Assembly: GCF_947623445.1 (NCBI RefSeq)
Contig: NC_135242.1
Location: 16,058,001 to 16,122,000 of the forward strand
Length of the DNA stretch: 64,000 nucleotides
Direction of reading: 5' to 3'
From: Clavelina lepadiformis
Lineage: Eukaryota; Chordata; Ascidiacea; Aplousobranchia; Clavelinidae
The position numbers were made by a program, and so were the translations under genes. This document shows positions 1 to 13,170 of this stretch, piece by piece. Position 1 is the stretch's first letter. Every line of letters starts with the position of its first letter. The notes under the pieces are model-generated. The model was not told where the DNA came from, did not search any database, and saw nothing but the letters and a program-made list of their open reading frames with translations.

Positions 1-1763
1 GGGCTTAAGTTACAAAAAAGTGGTGAGCGGTTTGTACGAGCGCAATCAAGCGTAAAAGTATGTTGAAAATATTGTTAAAAAATGCCTTGAGAATAGCTTA
101 CCTTACCATTAAACCTCTACCACAAAAATTTGCTGGTTAAACAACTCCTTGCTCTTGCCAACCAACGGGTTAAACAAGTAGATTTAATATCTTAAATACG
201 GGACGTTCGCAAAATCTAAGCCTTCAATTGACATGTGACCTTATCTATCACACCATAGATCACTAGTAATAAATGTTGTGCTGTCTCCAATCTGAAGTAA
301 AGAGATACTTAATACTAATCATTTCGTATCTACTGTAAAAGCCGACCAACATAACCAACATTCAGTAACGTCGCTAAGTTTCAATAACATTTAGTTATGA
401 ACGGACACTGATTCACTAACGCTCTAGCGTATACAGGTATTAGCAGCATTGGTAAATTATACTTAGCTCAACTAAATAACTATTTATTCTGGCTTAACTT
501 AACTATACTTGGCGTAAATTGTAGAAGCGCCTAATTCTTTTTCGATTCCGCCGATCTTGATAAACGTGAACAGAAGTAGCAGTTAAAGGTATGTTAACTC
601 TAAGGATTGATAGTAGAGTGCTGTGGTACCAGCAGACGTGTTTACATAAACCACATGGTTATTTAAGCTCTAAATATAACTCAAGAAGTAACCTACCTTG
701 GAAAATGGCTTTACATTACAACTTCCACACTTAAAAGACGCCTTTTCTTGTACAACGTTTGATTGAAGTAACCTTTGCAACTTCAAATCAATATGAAGCC
801 ATTTTTGGTGAAACTTTAATTTTTATCTATCCTACTTTTACCATTTTCACCATTCTTTCCTTTTTTCCATTTTATTTAAGCGCCATGTTTGTGTAGATTT
901 TTTATATGGATCAAATTTTATTATTATTTGAAGTTAAATTGAAATGTTGGAAAAAAAACAAACATAGTTTACCTTGAACAAACGTGCGCAACTCCACGTT
1001 TAATAAAGCACTGTGTCGCTGTTTGAACAGTAGCAAAAATAAACACGACAGACTTGTTGGGACAAGCGTCATGAGAGTGGAATTTTCTATTTCACAATAC
1101 AGTAGTAATGTTTTAACAGCGCCAACTTGTGTTAAAATAATAGCCCACTGTATAAAAAATTCCAGCATGATTGTCGAAATGTATGATGGTGACTGGTCCA
1201 CAAGAAAACTTTAAAGACTTTTTCTCACTTGCCCTGCGTAAGTGAGGTTTTAAAATTTATACTTGTACACTTGTACTTTTACAGCTCTACCAAAGGTCAT
1301 TCTTGTGTGAAAGATCACTGAGCAATGAGCGTAGTCTTTTGATCCTTCTACTTTTGACAGCGTCACAGAAGGTAGTGCTTGTTTTTGAATAAACGAGCCA
1401 AACTTGCTAATACAGGGTCTGCTTTTTTAAGCACAGGTTATATTCTTGTTTACGTATGGAAGCAAACAGAATAGATGGCTTGTAATAGCTGATCTATGAC
1501 AAACAAGGGCAAAGCAAACCAAACTTTAAATTTGTTTATTAGGCTGCGGAAAGTCGTCACAGTATTTGTTGTACAACGTTGTATGTTAAAATATTTGAAT
1601 TTATGTAACATGTAAATAAAACGAACAGTAAAGACGAGATCCATTCAACGCCGACGTTAGTAAAACTGGGCGGTTATTTCTATACAGCCCTATGCACGGT
1701 ATATTTTTGATTTACACTTATTTTTGCAAATATTTATTACTACATAATGAATACACTTCGCCT
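1..1763. other. No recognisable gene
   Basis: Only short open frames that overlap on both strands are present, without splice-compatible neighbours or recognisable domains. The stretch is AT-rich with no clear repeat. It may hold the 3' flank of the small minus-strand candidate gene that starts at 2493. Confidence 0.5.
1733..1738 (-). terminator. Polyadenylation signal AATAAA
   Basis: AATAAA on the minus strand lies 26 bases past the stop of the candidate frame ending at 1764. The spacing suits a 3' end, but such hexamers are common in AT-rich DNA. Confidence 0.3.
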
Positions 1764-2493
1764 TCATGTTGATTCATAGTTGGCTGGCAAATCTATCATC
1801 CACTTCCATTCTTGTAAAAGGAATTTCACCCTGGTTTGGTTCAATTGCCGATCGAGGTCAGTTGGATATTCGTTCTGTTGTACATTAGACATAATTGCCA
1901 TCACAGTTGACGATTCCATTCTTATTTTGGGTCTGCTGTGCACCGCTGCGTCATCGGCTGGAACTTGGTCTCGCGCTTCAGCAAGAGAGTTGTTTCTATA
2001 TGTAGATTCATCTAAAGCTTCATCGTGGCAGCCATATCAACAACAACAGCAACATTTTTGCAGGCAGTTAATGTTACCTGTAGTCATAACAAACATTTTT
2101 GTGACTTTTCAATAATGTCTCATGAAACGACCTGTTATCACCAAATATTTTGAAAAGTACAAAAAAATTAAATAACTGTTTAAAAAAATCTCGATTTGGT
2201 CAAGTGATATGATCAACGTCTTCCTGTGGATTACTCAAAAAATAATCAATGTGACCTATGCTGTGTCATGAGATTGAGATCCAAGATGGACCATATAGAT
2301 ATTAAGATATAGATACAAGAATGGATAAATATCAAGAAGCAGCATAACTCGTTTAACTACCAACTACACGTGACATCACTTCAGAAACTAACAACTAGAA
2401 TTAATTCATATTAATGTTAACATTCGCATAAAAATGTTGGTACTCACTATTGTCTGTGGATATTGAGTCAGTCTTTGAACAGCCGCAGCCCAT
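1764..2493 (-). CDS. Candidate small N-myristoylated protein (doubtful gene)
   Basis: A minus-strand ATG at 2493 opens MGCGCSKTDSISTDN and meets a good donor (GTGAGT) after 2448. MGCGC is the kind of N-terminus that receives myristate and palmitate and anchors proteins to membranes. Downstream, the stretch from 2036 to the TGA at 1764-1766 is one open frame of about 90 codons. It is rich in charged and polar residues and ends in LPANYEST. An AATAAA follows at 1733-1738. Two acceptors are possible. The better one (exon from 2077) gives a short Cys-rich tail, INCLQKCCCC, that stops at TGA 2037-2039. A poorer one (exon from 2017) joins in phase to the long frame and gives a protein of about 100 residues. 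I recognise no family, and the long frame overlaps a plus-strand open frame, so it could be chance. Confidence 0.28.
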
Positions 2494-3786
2494 GTTTGTT
2501 ACAAGCATCGTCGACACTCTTTAAACTTTTAGAAGATCTTAAAGCCCTTCGTTCCTAGCTTGTACAAGCATTTTTTATTTGTACGTTGATATAATTATTT
2601 GTACGAAGAGTAACCAATATCTTAATTCGAAAGCTTGCATGGATATCCGCTTGTGGGAGCTGACTACAAGAAACATGCCCCCAAAATGTTTGACTTTAGA
2701 CTCAAGACGAAAGTACTGTACATCGAAAATAAATCATCGTTTTATTCTGTAGAAATAAACTTCTAACAGTGTAATTGGAGTACAACACAACTGTAACAAT
2801 AACAATGCAATTTGTCGTCTTTTTACTTGTTGTGTTACCGATCGTCAATTCAAGCTAAGTGCATGCAGAAAACACCAGCAAATGCGCTACTGTAAGCGGT
2901 TGCAATATTCGTTTATTATCAAAGAGAAGAAAAGCACTACTTGATATACATGGTTGCACTTCAATTTTCCAAAGTTCATGCTGTTTCTTTGATAAAGTTT
3001 TGTAGATTTTCTACAGCCCATATACACAAGGCAAAATACATCTGTTGTTATCATTTGCATTCCCCATTCTTTGAAAATAAAAGGTTAACCCATCATGTAC
3101 ACGACTACACGAGTAAGAGTAATTTTCAAGAAAAAGGCTTGAATATACTCTTCTTTACTGGTTTGCATTACGTGTATTTTGTGGTTTAAGGTTTTTAAGG
3201 TTGCTTTTGGAAGACAAGAAATTAGAATCTTATCTATATTTGCAAGATATTTATAAAGCAATACAATTCCTCTTTCAAAGATACGTCTTATTTCGTTTTG
3301 GTAGATATAGACTACAGAGTCATATGCGTCACCCATATTATAAACCATAACCAATCGCATAAAATCATCCAGCGCAGGCTGAAAGTTGATTACAGAAATC
3401 CATAATTATTAATGATAACTATCTCCTCTGTGGACCTCTGCCTTGTCGTGGCAGAGGAATTTGAGTGCCTAATTTCAGCTAAACTGGAAGAAACTTTGTT
3501 TCCAAAGGAATATACATACCTAAGTCAAAGAGATACCCATACCAAGATCATGAATACGCCCAACAATGCTAGTCGTAACACATCGTTCATCGCGCGGAGA
3601 AACAAGGAACGCATTTGAATTTTTGGTAGAAGGGCTCGTTTAAAAAGTAAGAGGCAATATTCCCACAAACCTCCCGTAAATGGAAATCCACCAAAATTTT
3701 CGCCACGTGTTTGGAGAAGCAAATTGGGACAGTGCAGAGTTTTTCTAGTGTAGCCTACCACAAGCAGAAAAAGTTTGGGAACCTCT
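2494..3786. other. No recognisable gene
   Basis: Several short open frames occur on both strands around 2.9-3.7 kb, but they overlap each other, have no splice context and show no domain. Nothing else is evident. Confidence 0.45.
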
Positions 3787-4020
3787 GTCTAGCTGGTACA
3801 GAGATAGTGCACAACAGCGGTCGCTGATAGATTTTTGTATCGTTTCAGCCGACTTTTACCTTCAGGAGAGCTGACTTATCTACCGATCATCGCCTGGTTG
3901 TCTACAACCTGCATCTCTTGGAACTTCTAGCATCCCCAAGATCTCATAAAACTAGCTGCATGGTCTTAAAGGCAAGTCTGTCAAACCTTTTCTTTAACCC
4001 CTTGCCCTTGGTTCCGCCAT
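3787..4020 (+). mobile_element. Non-LTR retrotransposon fragment (endonuclease domain)
   Basis: Plus-strand translation reads SSWYRDSAQQRSLIDFCIVSADF. After a frameshift near 3868 it continues as ADLSTDHRLVVYNLHLLELL. This is the end of a LINE endonuclease/exonuclease/phosphatase domain, where the QRS-IDF and STDH-LVV motifs are hallmarks of a family abundant in fishes and other animals. Further degraded residues follow, with a stop at the TGA near 4019-4021. Neither reverse transcriptase nor element ends are visible, so this is a dead 5' or internal fragment. The family call rests on remembered motifs. Confidence 0.7.
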
Positions 4021-6082
4021 GAGGTTTTTCACTATTTCTTGCAACACTGAGCCGTTTTCACTCGCATGCACTAGTAGCAGATGCTTAAATCGCTGCAGAA
4101 TGGTCTCACTGTGGAAGAGAAGCCAAAAAATGAAATTATGTCGATAAATCCCGTGTTTTGGATATCATTGAATAAATTGCGCACAACTGCGCTGAATAGG
4201 TATTCCTATTAGGTTTCGACATTGAGGTTCACGGTAAATTAAGTTGTACATTTAGTACACGGCCTCCCAATGGTTTTAGGCAATGTAGTGGATATGAAAA
4301 TGACCGTTCCACCAATGCCGTCTTTTTACACCTATATATGGAGCACAACAAGGCTATTAATAAAGTTATTTAATGTCGCCACTCTAAACACCAATTGACG
4401 GAACATTTGAAATAACAGTAACCAATAACTATATTTCGTAAGCATATAAGCAAGCACTAGTTCTGAACAATTAGTCAGTTCCACAGCAAACGTTTTGCAT
4501 CTATCTACAGATTATTTCATTGTAGCCCTTACTGAACAAATTTTAACTGAAACGCAATCTATTAACAACCAACTGAAGAAAATAAGGAAACACCGAGACA
4601 AAATTATCAAAAGGGGCCAATGCTACCAACTCAGCACGAATACAGCGCACAAAGATTTAACAAATTCAAACATAATTCAAAAACCAACGTTTCAAAGCAA
4701 AAAAAACTTACGATTAAGTGACCAATTTTGTTTGGACAACAACGTAACAAAACCGCGCAATAACAGCAATAATGCACGGCCAAAACGAAATGATTAAAAC
4801 ATGATGGTCACACGCATATACTATAAATATAATCGATAAGTATTTCAGCTGTGTACGAAAGCAAAGCGAAGTTGAGCGAAATCAATTGCTTGGTGAAAGG
4901 CTGAAAAAAATCCATCAATCACAAAGGTAAAGCATGAGAGGTTTCATGTCTGCAGTTATAAACTGAGGCAGAAAGCGGCAATCTGGAGTGCTGGATTAAG
5001 ATAAACGAAAATCATCAACTATTCGTTTCATGGAAAGAACACAGAAAGTTCGAGAAGTGCTCGTTATGCACAAAGCGACAACTATACAGTGAACTGCATA
5101 AAGTTTAAGAATAATTTTTCGGAAATTAACAACGATCAAAATACACAGAGCATCATAGCACAAACGCACGGAGTCTGCACATACACAGAGTTCATTCGAC
5201 GCGGCCACTTGACCGTTTTGTTGCGTAAATGTTACTTCGTTCTTGCGCATATCTCGCACGGTCTGTTGTCTTCGAAAGTAAAAGCGACTCATGAACTGGC
5301 AAACGCCACCAGTTATTGGGGCATAGACTGAGGCCACAGCAAAGATATAATTAAACTTTATAACCGGTAATCAACAAAAATATAAAGCCATTCTGGATAT
5401 CTCTGACAACGCTAGGCCCTGCATCGCATCCACCGAGGTCCTTCCTTGCAGTGGCATTCACCTTTGTCTCTATGACCTCAAAAGCTACCAGCAAAAATCT
5501 GTCACTAGGTCACCACTCTGTGCATAGCTTGGCTGACGTTTTTGTAAGCGTTATTTTCCTTGGTTTTCATCCATGGCTGTGCGCTCGGTAACAACGGCGC
5601 CGAGCGTACTTTGATTGGAGTGGGTGGCAGGAAATTGTTGCTGTTCTGTAATCGGGTGCATGTGAAATAAATTTTACAACAACTATGTTTTTCTGCATAC
5701 CTTTTCCAAATGGCAAACTATTTGCATAAACTCTACGTCGAAATTAACATACAAATGAATTAACCTTATATATATATATACATAGGACGCGCAAATGTCA
5801 AAATGCTAAGTGTCGGGTGGAAAATTACCGAAATCCGAAATTATCAGTCACGCAGTTTTTCTTAGTCGCACGCAGCAAGTCTTTATTTAACCGAACATGG
5901 CGAGACGCTAATAATCTCTGATTACAAAACGTGGTGCGAACTATCATTTATTTAAGTTATTAAATTCGAATTTTGTTATTGCATACTATATACTGGAAGG
6001 CTAAAAATTTCACTTTATGATGCAAAATTATTCAACCCGACACAGTGACAGATAAGGCAAACAAAATTAATTAAAGTGCCAG
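4021..6082. other. No supported gene; two open frames noted
   Basis: A 100-codon plus-strand frame (4495-4797, rich in Asn, Lys and Gln) and a roughly 110-codon minus-strand frame (4996-5337) exist. Neither starts with ATG, shows a domain, or has convincing partner exons. A TA microsatellite lies near 5770. DEPTOR 3' UTR probably occupies the right end. Confidence 0.45.
5947..5952 (-). terminator. Probable DEPTOR polyadenylation signal
   Basis: This is the first AATAAA on the minus strand after the DEPTOR stop codon, about 130 bases downstream. A second copy lies at 5882-5887. Confidence 0.45.
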
Positions 6083-9000
6083 TCATACCGGTGGTGAGTG
6101 CTTTCGTTTATCAGTAATGGTGTCAGTCGGTTGCATGATGGTTATTTTGAGTTTTTTTGGGCCATTTAGAATAAGATCTTCGATTCCAGCGTGCGGTAAT
6201 TCGACCACGCTGTTGCCATTGATATCGATAATGTATTGCGAAGCCTGAAACACAAAAAGTGAATTTTTAAATTAAAAAAGTATCAGAAGAGCATATAAAC
6301 TGTTGTGAGTTTCATTTACCTTGAGGCCTGCCCTTCCAGCTGGTGAATCCGGATCAACAATTTTCACGTAACATGGGCCAGTGCCTCGGATTACAAAACC
6401 ATAACCAACAGGGTCGGGATGAATCTGCGAATATAACACTTCTTGTTTATATAAAAGCGAATATATGCTGTATTACACGAAAGTTTGCATTACTAATGTC
6501 AAACAATCTACAATAATACACTTTATGATACAGAATCGACTTTGTATTACCCAAAGATCTCTTTTGGTAAATGGCGCTAAGGGGTGTAAAAGAGCCTCCT
6601 TTGTCATGCTTCCATCACGACTCAGCAGAGACTGGTAGGTAGGAGGCGAGCTATAACAAGTCGAAATGTTTTTGACAACAAGAAACATACATTCCTCACA
6701 TTGATAAACACAATTAGGTTGAACCAAGCAGTTGCATTGAGTATGACCAATGCAAGGCTTACACGATTTTGCTTTATTGGAAATAATGAGAATTCCTGGG
6801 TCGGTTATACTTTTGCAACGGCTTGGTATAGTTAGATAGTGTCAATGCTGCCAACCAAAGTTATGCAGTTAGGTTAGATGTTTAAAAATTAGTCCGACAA
6901 CAGAATCTCTGTGTTTAAATATAAGTAAAATGTAGCTTACTTTGGGCCGTTGTCGTTAAATCCGGAATCATCAGACGAAGTCGAAGGACCTAAAGGTCAA
7001 ACGGATAAAGTAACTGTACGGATTGACCAACGAAGTTAACTTTTTTAACAAAACAGCTTACACAACGTGTAAATCGTACATAATGACAGGTTATTCTCAT
7101 GTAATAACACTTAAGCACAGGACCGCGAAGATTATGTAACGAGCTTGCTCTACCTTTCTTTCGTAGCGTAGTCTGGGTTGCAGGTGTTTGAATGGTCATG
7201 TGACTGAGATCCAACAGATTCTCGCTTGTTTGCCTAAAACCAAATAAACGACAACACCTTACTATGGTTCAAGGTGTGTACTATCGCATTCTTGATACGT
7301 TTAATCGTAAGCACGATCGAGACCGCAACTTGTCCGAGCTGAAACGAATTACATGGACAACGACGAATGTATGAATATTGGCAATGAATATTTTATGCAA
7401 TAGAAGTTTTAACAGTTATGTCCACAAACAACAAAACTACAGTACAGTATACTGTATTGATTGGCAAATTAAACTAACCTTAAATGTATGCGTGCATTTC
7501 TAGAAGTGGTTTCATTGCTGCTAGTTGAATCTGAGCTTTCCCGCTCTGCAATGCTGCTATTCAAGAACTGACGCGCGGTTAAAGACGTGCTTGTGAAATC
7601 AACCGCAAAAACATAAAAGGCCTTTCCGTCAGCGAACTCGGTTACATCGGAGTCGACTGAACAATAAAACATAGTTCTAGGAGTTTGTTTACTGTAGCTG
7701 TTAAGAGTATGAAAAGATACTGTAATGCATAATACGGTAGGTGGTATTTCAGATGTTTCACATTCGTAATAAAACAACTGAGAGTAAAATCAATCCTACA
7801 CCTGTTATAATGCGCGTAAATTAAACCGCAAAAATATTGACGCCAATTCCTTTCAACCCACATGAGAATTGATCGATCAGCTACGAATTGAGGAGCAAGG
7901 ACAGCTCGTGTGAAAGTGCGAAAAATCGTGACCTCAGTAGAAAATTAAATCACTTATATTAGACGCAATCGTTACATGCTTTCTTACTCAGACGAAGTGG
8001 AAAACAGACTTTTAAGAAAATAGTTTTTAAACGTGAGGTGAAATCCGACACGCAGACTATTTATACCGAATATAACGTAGATTGACGAAATCATACCTCA
8101 TATGATTCAAACAAATATTTATTATTGCTCATAATTAAATAACATCAGGAACTGCACTCATTTCACCAGGTATACAGAGACAAACAGATACTGCGCGCTT
8201 TATTACGTAAGGCTAATAACGTGTAACTTACAAGCACACAAGACACGCACTGCAAGCTTTGCAGCAAGGTTCAGTTAATGACAGCTCACATACAACCACG
8301 CAACATGCACCCGATTCCTCAACACCTGTCGCGTAAATATACTAGGCAGCGACCTCCTTCGAATATAAGACGGGACATTTCGTCGTTTCTGTGCTTCTTA
8401 TACTCGAATAAAAATGGTCTTCGGGGCGTTTAGGGGTTTGCAATGTTAGATTAACAGTAGTAACAATATTAGTGTTGTTACGAAAACCGCCGCATTTTTT
8501 ATGTTATGGGAATAGAATTAGAAATAGGAACCGTTTCAAGAATGCAACACACCAAAAGGCAATACACTATCTGCAAACCGTTTGCAGTAATGTCACCTGC
8601 AATGCGGAATAAAAATGTGTGCGTATTTCGGGTTGTCTTTGTGGGATTTTACGTTCTATTTCGCAGGAGACTCTTGTAATGTTTGTCTTGTCCGGTGAAC
8701 GCGGATTTATCTTTCGATAAAATATTTTATTCTCTCGCATGTTGAAAAATAGAGGAACTGCAGAAATATGAAGCCTTATACGGCGACAAACTTCCCACAA
8801 AACCAGTCTAACCCAATGATTTGTAATGGCATTTACAACGATTGCTACGCTGTGAGTCATCGCCTACTTAGGGGATCAAAACAATTCTAATGAACAATGA
8901 CGTAGTAGAGGGGAAAGCACATCAAAACAGAAAAACATGTAATACTAGACGTGCCATCGTTGCCTGAAATCAATAAGAAAGAGGTGAAAGTCTTCCAGTT

Positions 9001-12000
9001 TCTACACATGCCACAGGTTGTTTATATAGTTGTTAGGTAATCTATACGTGCATAATATTTCGTTGCTTTACTTTAACAGTATTGCGCAATTTCAAAAATA
9101 TTCGCGCATAAGTCTCATATTCTTGCGGAATGTGTGAGCAAGCGCCATTAGTATCGGTAGGTCCTATTGGCATGTGATACCATATGTGACTCTATTGTGT
9201 TCAGTTGAACGTGAATAATCCGCAAGCCTTTTTAATGCTTCCAAGCAAGTTACCAAGAACGAGCACTTTATGGTTAATCAGTCGGCATGTACACGCGGAA
9301 ATCACGCAGTTATCACGCATGTAGTGCATGACCAGCAGGTTGGTACTGCCCTGAAGCGGTTCGAACAAAGCTTACGTCACGGAGTAACAAAACAAGTCAG
9401 TTCAAACGAAGGTCAAACTAATTTGAAATGTTGAGCTTTATATTTGCGAAATGCTTTAGCATATACTTGCTGAAATGCACTTTGTTGATTTTACCTTTGT
9501 TAGATAAGTGTGTGCACACAGCCATTGTATGGTACTTTAAAATAATGTGACACCTTTGTATGGTAAAATAGGGTAAAAAAAATATAAAAATCACCCTGGG
9601 AACAACTCCACATTTCGCAACGATTTAAAATAGCGTGGGAAAGCTTGCAATTAAACGTAGGATAAAAACAGAACACGATAAATATACGAGGGTTGAGGAG
9701 TTTAATTCATGATACGGGTTTGTCTAGACTGCGCCATTGAGAAAGACGATTTAAGAAAACATCACGTGACTTTCTGTTGGGCGAGACCGCTAGACTATAG
9801 CCGCACGTGACATTACTATGATGACGACTCTCACTGAAACGTCTTCAAGGTTGTTGCTGAGTTGTATGTGAACACGGCGACGACTTTTATTCAAACATGT
9901 TGTGATTTTGTACATTTCTACGGATTTCAAATAAAGTTTGGAAATTTTCCAAAACAAGATCTATTTTAACAACCACGTTTACCATCATAGGATAACAGCA
10001 GGCTATCTGAAGAGGAAGTTACGGATACTGTCAATATTGGTAACTATAAATCGTTAACGTATGAATATGTGGATAATAACAGCAACAGGAACGACGACTG
10101 AGCCAAAACGAAGTTTCCTTTCGTGGCAGCAACCTGCCCATTCACTGTTCGACGAACTGCAGTACTTAACGTTACATAAGAAACGTCACGTGTTTACACA
10201 GGCAGCGCACTGCTTATAAACTTTAGAATGACAAACCAGAGTAACACGGAAGCGGCCAGCCTGGCACGTTATCCGAAAATTCAAGTTAAATATTAATTCT
10301 ATTTGTAAAAGAGGATGTGGACCCAACCCAGTGCAAACAGCAACGGTTTCAAAAATTCCCTGCTATAACGTTAAGTGGCGTAGTAAATCGATAGGCCGAC
10401 ATCGTTAGTAGTAAGAAGTGGCTATACCTTTCATTGGTTATACCCTAGGAATTTCATAATGAAAATTGGGTAAGTGTGCGGTATAAAGGAATCATTATTG
10501 AAAAAAAAATTTATGGATGCTGTTACAATAAAACGATAGACCCCAGCAACGAACCCATTCAAATACAGTACATTGCATGACTAACAATTAGAACCAAAGG
10601 CGGCGTTATAAAACAATATCACGCCATTATTCGTCATATCTTTCTTTAAAAACCATTAAATGAAATTTGGCTTTCGCCCTTTCTGTTAACTGACTGGCTC
10701 TTCCAGTGCCGATTTAATTAGATAATGAAGGCACGAATGACAAGATACTCATTAACAAAACACCTTTATGAGTGGAATATCTATAACCGTTATCAAGGTA
10801 CGAATAACTGTGGTAATAAAATAAATCAAGCACAGGCATAGCTTGCAAGTATGATTTACGTATGTTTTGGTTGACACGAAAAGAGCTGATGTCTTACTGC
10901 CCACTGGCATACGATGGTACAAAAAATCTTTTGAAAACAATTAATATGTGAAAGGTATAATAAATTAAGCAAATAAAAATATTTTCAGATAGTTAGCTAG
11001 CCATAAAATGGATTTATAAAGCCATGAAGCAATTAACCGATCCCATAATATTTGCATTGGCAACAACGGGTACAAAGGTATCTTCTACACGAAAAAGCAA
11101 GTTTATTCTTATTCAGTATGCAGCGACATAAGCGCAGCCATCTTATCTCTGAATACATAGCACCGCGCCTGAGCCCTACATTGCATTCAGAGAAAACGCG
11201 ACGTGGTTTGTTAATCTCCAATTACATTTGGTTACATGAAATCCTTGCAAGCCGGACAGCAACATCAACCAGCGACGCTAATCCGTTAGAATTACGACAG
11301 CTGAATCCTAATGATAATGACAACTATCATTCCATTCATTTCACTTCATTCAATTCGATTCACTGATCAATCATTCGATTCACTTGATAATGATAATCTA
11401 AATCCCAGCGATATGGAACAGCCAGAGGAGCTCACTCATAAACATATTTAGTATAGGTTGCTAGTGTATTTAACTCGCTTACCTGGTTTTAAAACTTTGC
11501 ATTGTACCATCGCACCTCCAAGTGATATAGCAGTTTGTCGAGATGCGGCGATACCAGATTTAACCAGCCATGAAACAATGTCAGCTGATTTCATACATTC
11601 CGCCGACACCAGCTCACCATATGCACAAACTTTTTGGAATATGTTGCAACTGGAATACTTTGCACTGAAAAATTATGCAAAGGGACATTTTCAAACCATT
11701 GTAACACATACTTACTTAAATCGCATTTAAGAAGAGACAAAACTTAAAATATCATTATCCTCTTACGCTTACTGTGTATTATATGGTTTATTAACCCTTC
11801 CTATGTACAAAGAATAAGCTGCTGTAATTTAAATAAACCTTTTATGTAAGCGAAAGCCAATTGCCACACTTCGCACAAATCTGTCTGCTTCTTCTTCGTC
11901 AGATGAAAAGCGATACAATGATTTATCATTCCCGAAACTTTCCATGGTTTGAACTAAATAAAAAACAATAATATTTCAGAAAAAACAGTTTGAACAACAT

Positions 12001-12848
12001 TAATGTATATGCAAAAATTGTAATATCAGATAGACTGTCAAATAGACTGACATAATAGTAAAGCCAGAAGAAAAATGTATATATTAGACTACTTCCAACA
12101 AAAAAACATTTCTATGCTAATTTTTACAATGTAAAGCAACAAAAAAGTAAAAATTCAAATGTTGGAGACATGAACTGTTACCATTGCGAAGCAGGCCTGC
12201 ATCCATAAGCTTCTGATATAAACCGACAACCTGATTTTCAGACAAATTCGAAGATCCATTTGGGATTTCAGTACCATTCCCATTTTGGTCAATACCAAAA
12301 TCTATTGCACAGAAATAAGAAAATAACATCAATCCATTAATAGAGGGTTTCTAACAATCACATATACCAGCCACTCCATTCAGACACTACAAAGGCAATA
12401 AGTAACAAAACTCTTTCTCTTTCATAGATATTACGACCAATGGGTTGTTTACATACCTTCCTCACACAACAAATTCCTAACTGCCCAGACCACTACTTCA
12501 GATCCTACAAAAACGTTTGGATAGCCTTTGAATAATGGCCTTCTATGTCTTATTAAAGGTGGTTTGTTATCCTGCATCCTCATTCTAGTAATGAAATATT
12601 TTGTAGCTGATGAGGTGGCGTATAAATAAAACATATCAAATAGTGTTATAAAGAAATGTTAATCGAAACATAATCTTAAATAAAACAGTAATTAAAAATA
12701 CGCAATATTGGAATAATTTCAAAGAAAATAATTCAACTAAATGGTATCAAATAAAATAATTTTAAACTTTTATAGCTAAATGCTATAAATACTACCTTAA
12801 TGTTTCAGAGAAGATGACCACAGCAAGGTCATTTCTATTGACTTCCAT
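6083..12848 (-). CDS. DEPTOR: DEPTOR, DEP domain-containing mTOR-interacting protein
   Basis: DEPTOR binds mTOR through its PDZ region and restrains mTORC1 and mTORC2. I rebuilt 11 minus-strand exons: 12848-12796, 12584-12457, 12301-12182, 11953-11839, 11664-11483, 7656-7479, 7233-7154, 6989-6941, 6650-6551, 6424-6320 and 6244-6083. Phases agree at every junction and give 423 residues (human 409). DEP1 spans about 15-120 ([15 protein letters not shown]), DEP2 about 145-222 ([17 protein letters not shown]) and PDZ about 335-408 ([29 protein letters not shown]). The linker [13 protein letters not shown] matches the vertebrate linker before PDZ. Residues 292-298 (DDSGFND) fall where vertebrates have the beta-TrCP degron. 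An in-frame TGA precedes the ATG, fixing the start. The donor after 11839 is weak (GTTTAT); reading through it ends after three codons. Intron 5 is 3.8 kb. RNASEH2C lies just upstream. Confidence 0.93.
7657..11482 (-). other. DEPTOR intron 5, 3.8 kb
   Basis: This is the only long intron of DEPTOR, splitting DEP2. I see no convincing exon on either strand. It holds a 17-bp palindrome at 8571-8587 and a low-complexity CATTC/ATTCA-rich patch near 11325-11385. Confidence 0.6.
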
Positions 12849-13170
12849 TTTTCAAGAAAAAAGCAACAGAATCCACCAAAAGTGAACAAGTTTCGTAAAA
12901 AAACTTAACTTTGTGTGTTTTAAAGAGTAGTATTATGTAAAATTTGCACTCTATCAAAAACAGTAAAAATAAGTAAATATGTATTATGCATGGAATTTTA
13001 GCAGCTAACATTCTTTCTATCAAAGTATACGTATGTACAGCGTCTGTTGTTGCAACACAAATGATTGACAGGTAAAAATGCATTCAGATGCACAAAAATA
13101 TTGAATGATGAAATATATTTGTGAATTTGACACAGTTATGCATCAGCAAGCAAAATAAATTTTTGCTACT

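Noticed and set aside
4495..4797. Plus-strand open frame of 100 codons rich in Asn, Lys and Gln
   Set aside because: It begins at TTG, has low-complexity composition in an AT-rich region, and shows no domain or partner exons.
4996..5337. Minus-strand open frame of about 110 codons
   Set aside because: There is no ATG at its start, a competing plus-strand frame covers the same bases, and no recognisable family or splice context was found.
11798..12848. A separate small gene with a single DEP domain ending at the TAA near 11829
   Set aside because: Splicing after 11839 joins in phase to a second DEP domain and then the PDZ exons in DEPTOR order, so the stop is only reached if the intron is kept.
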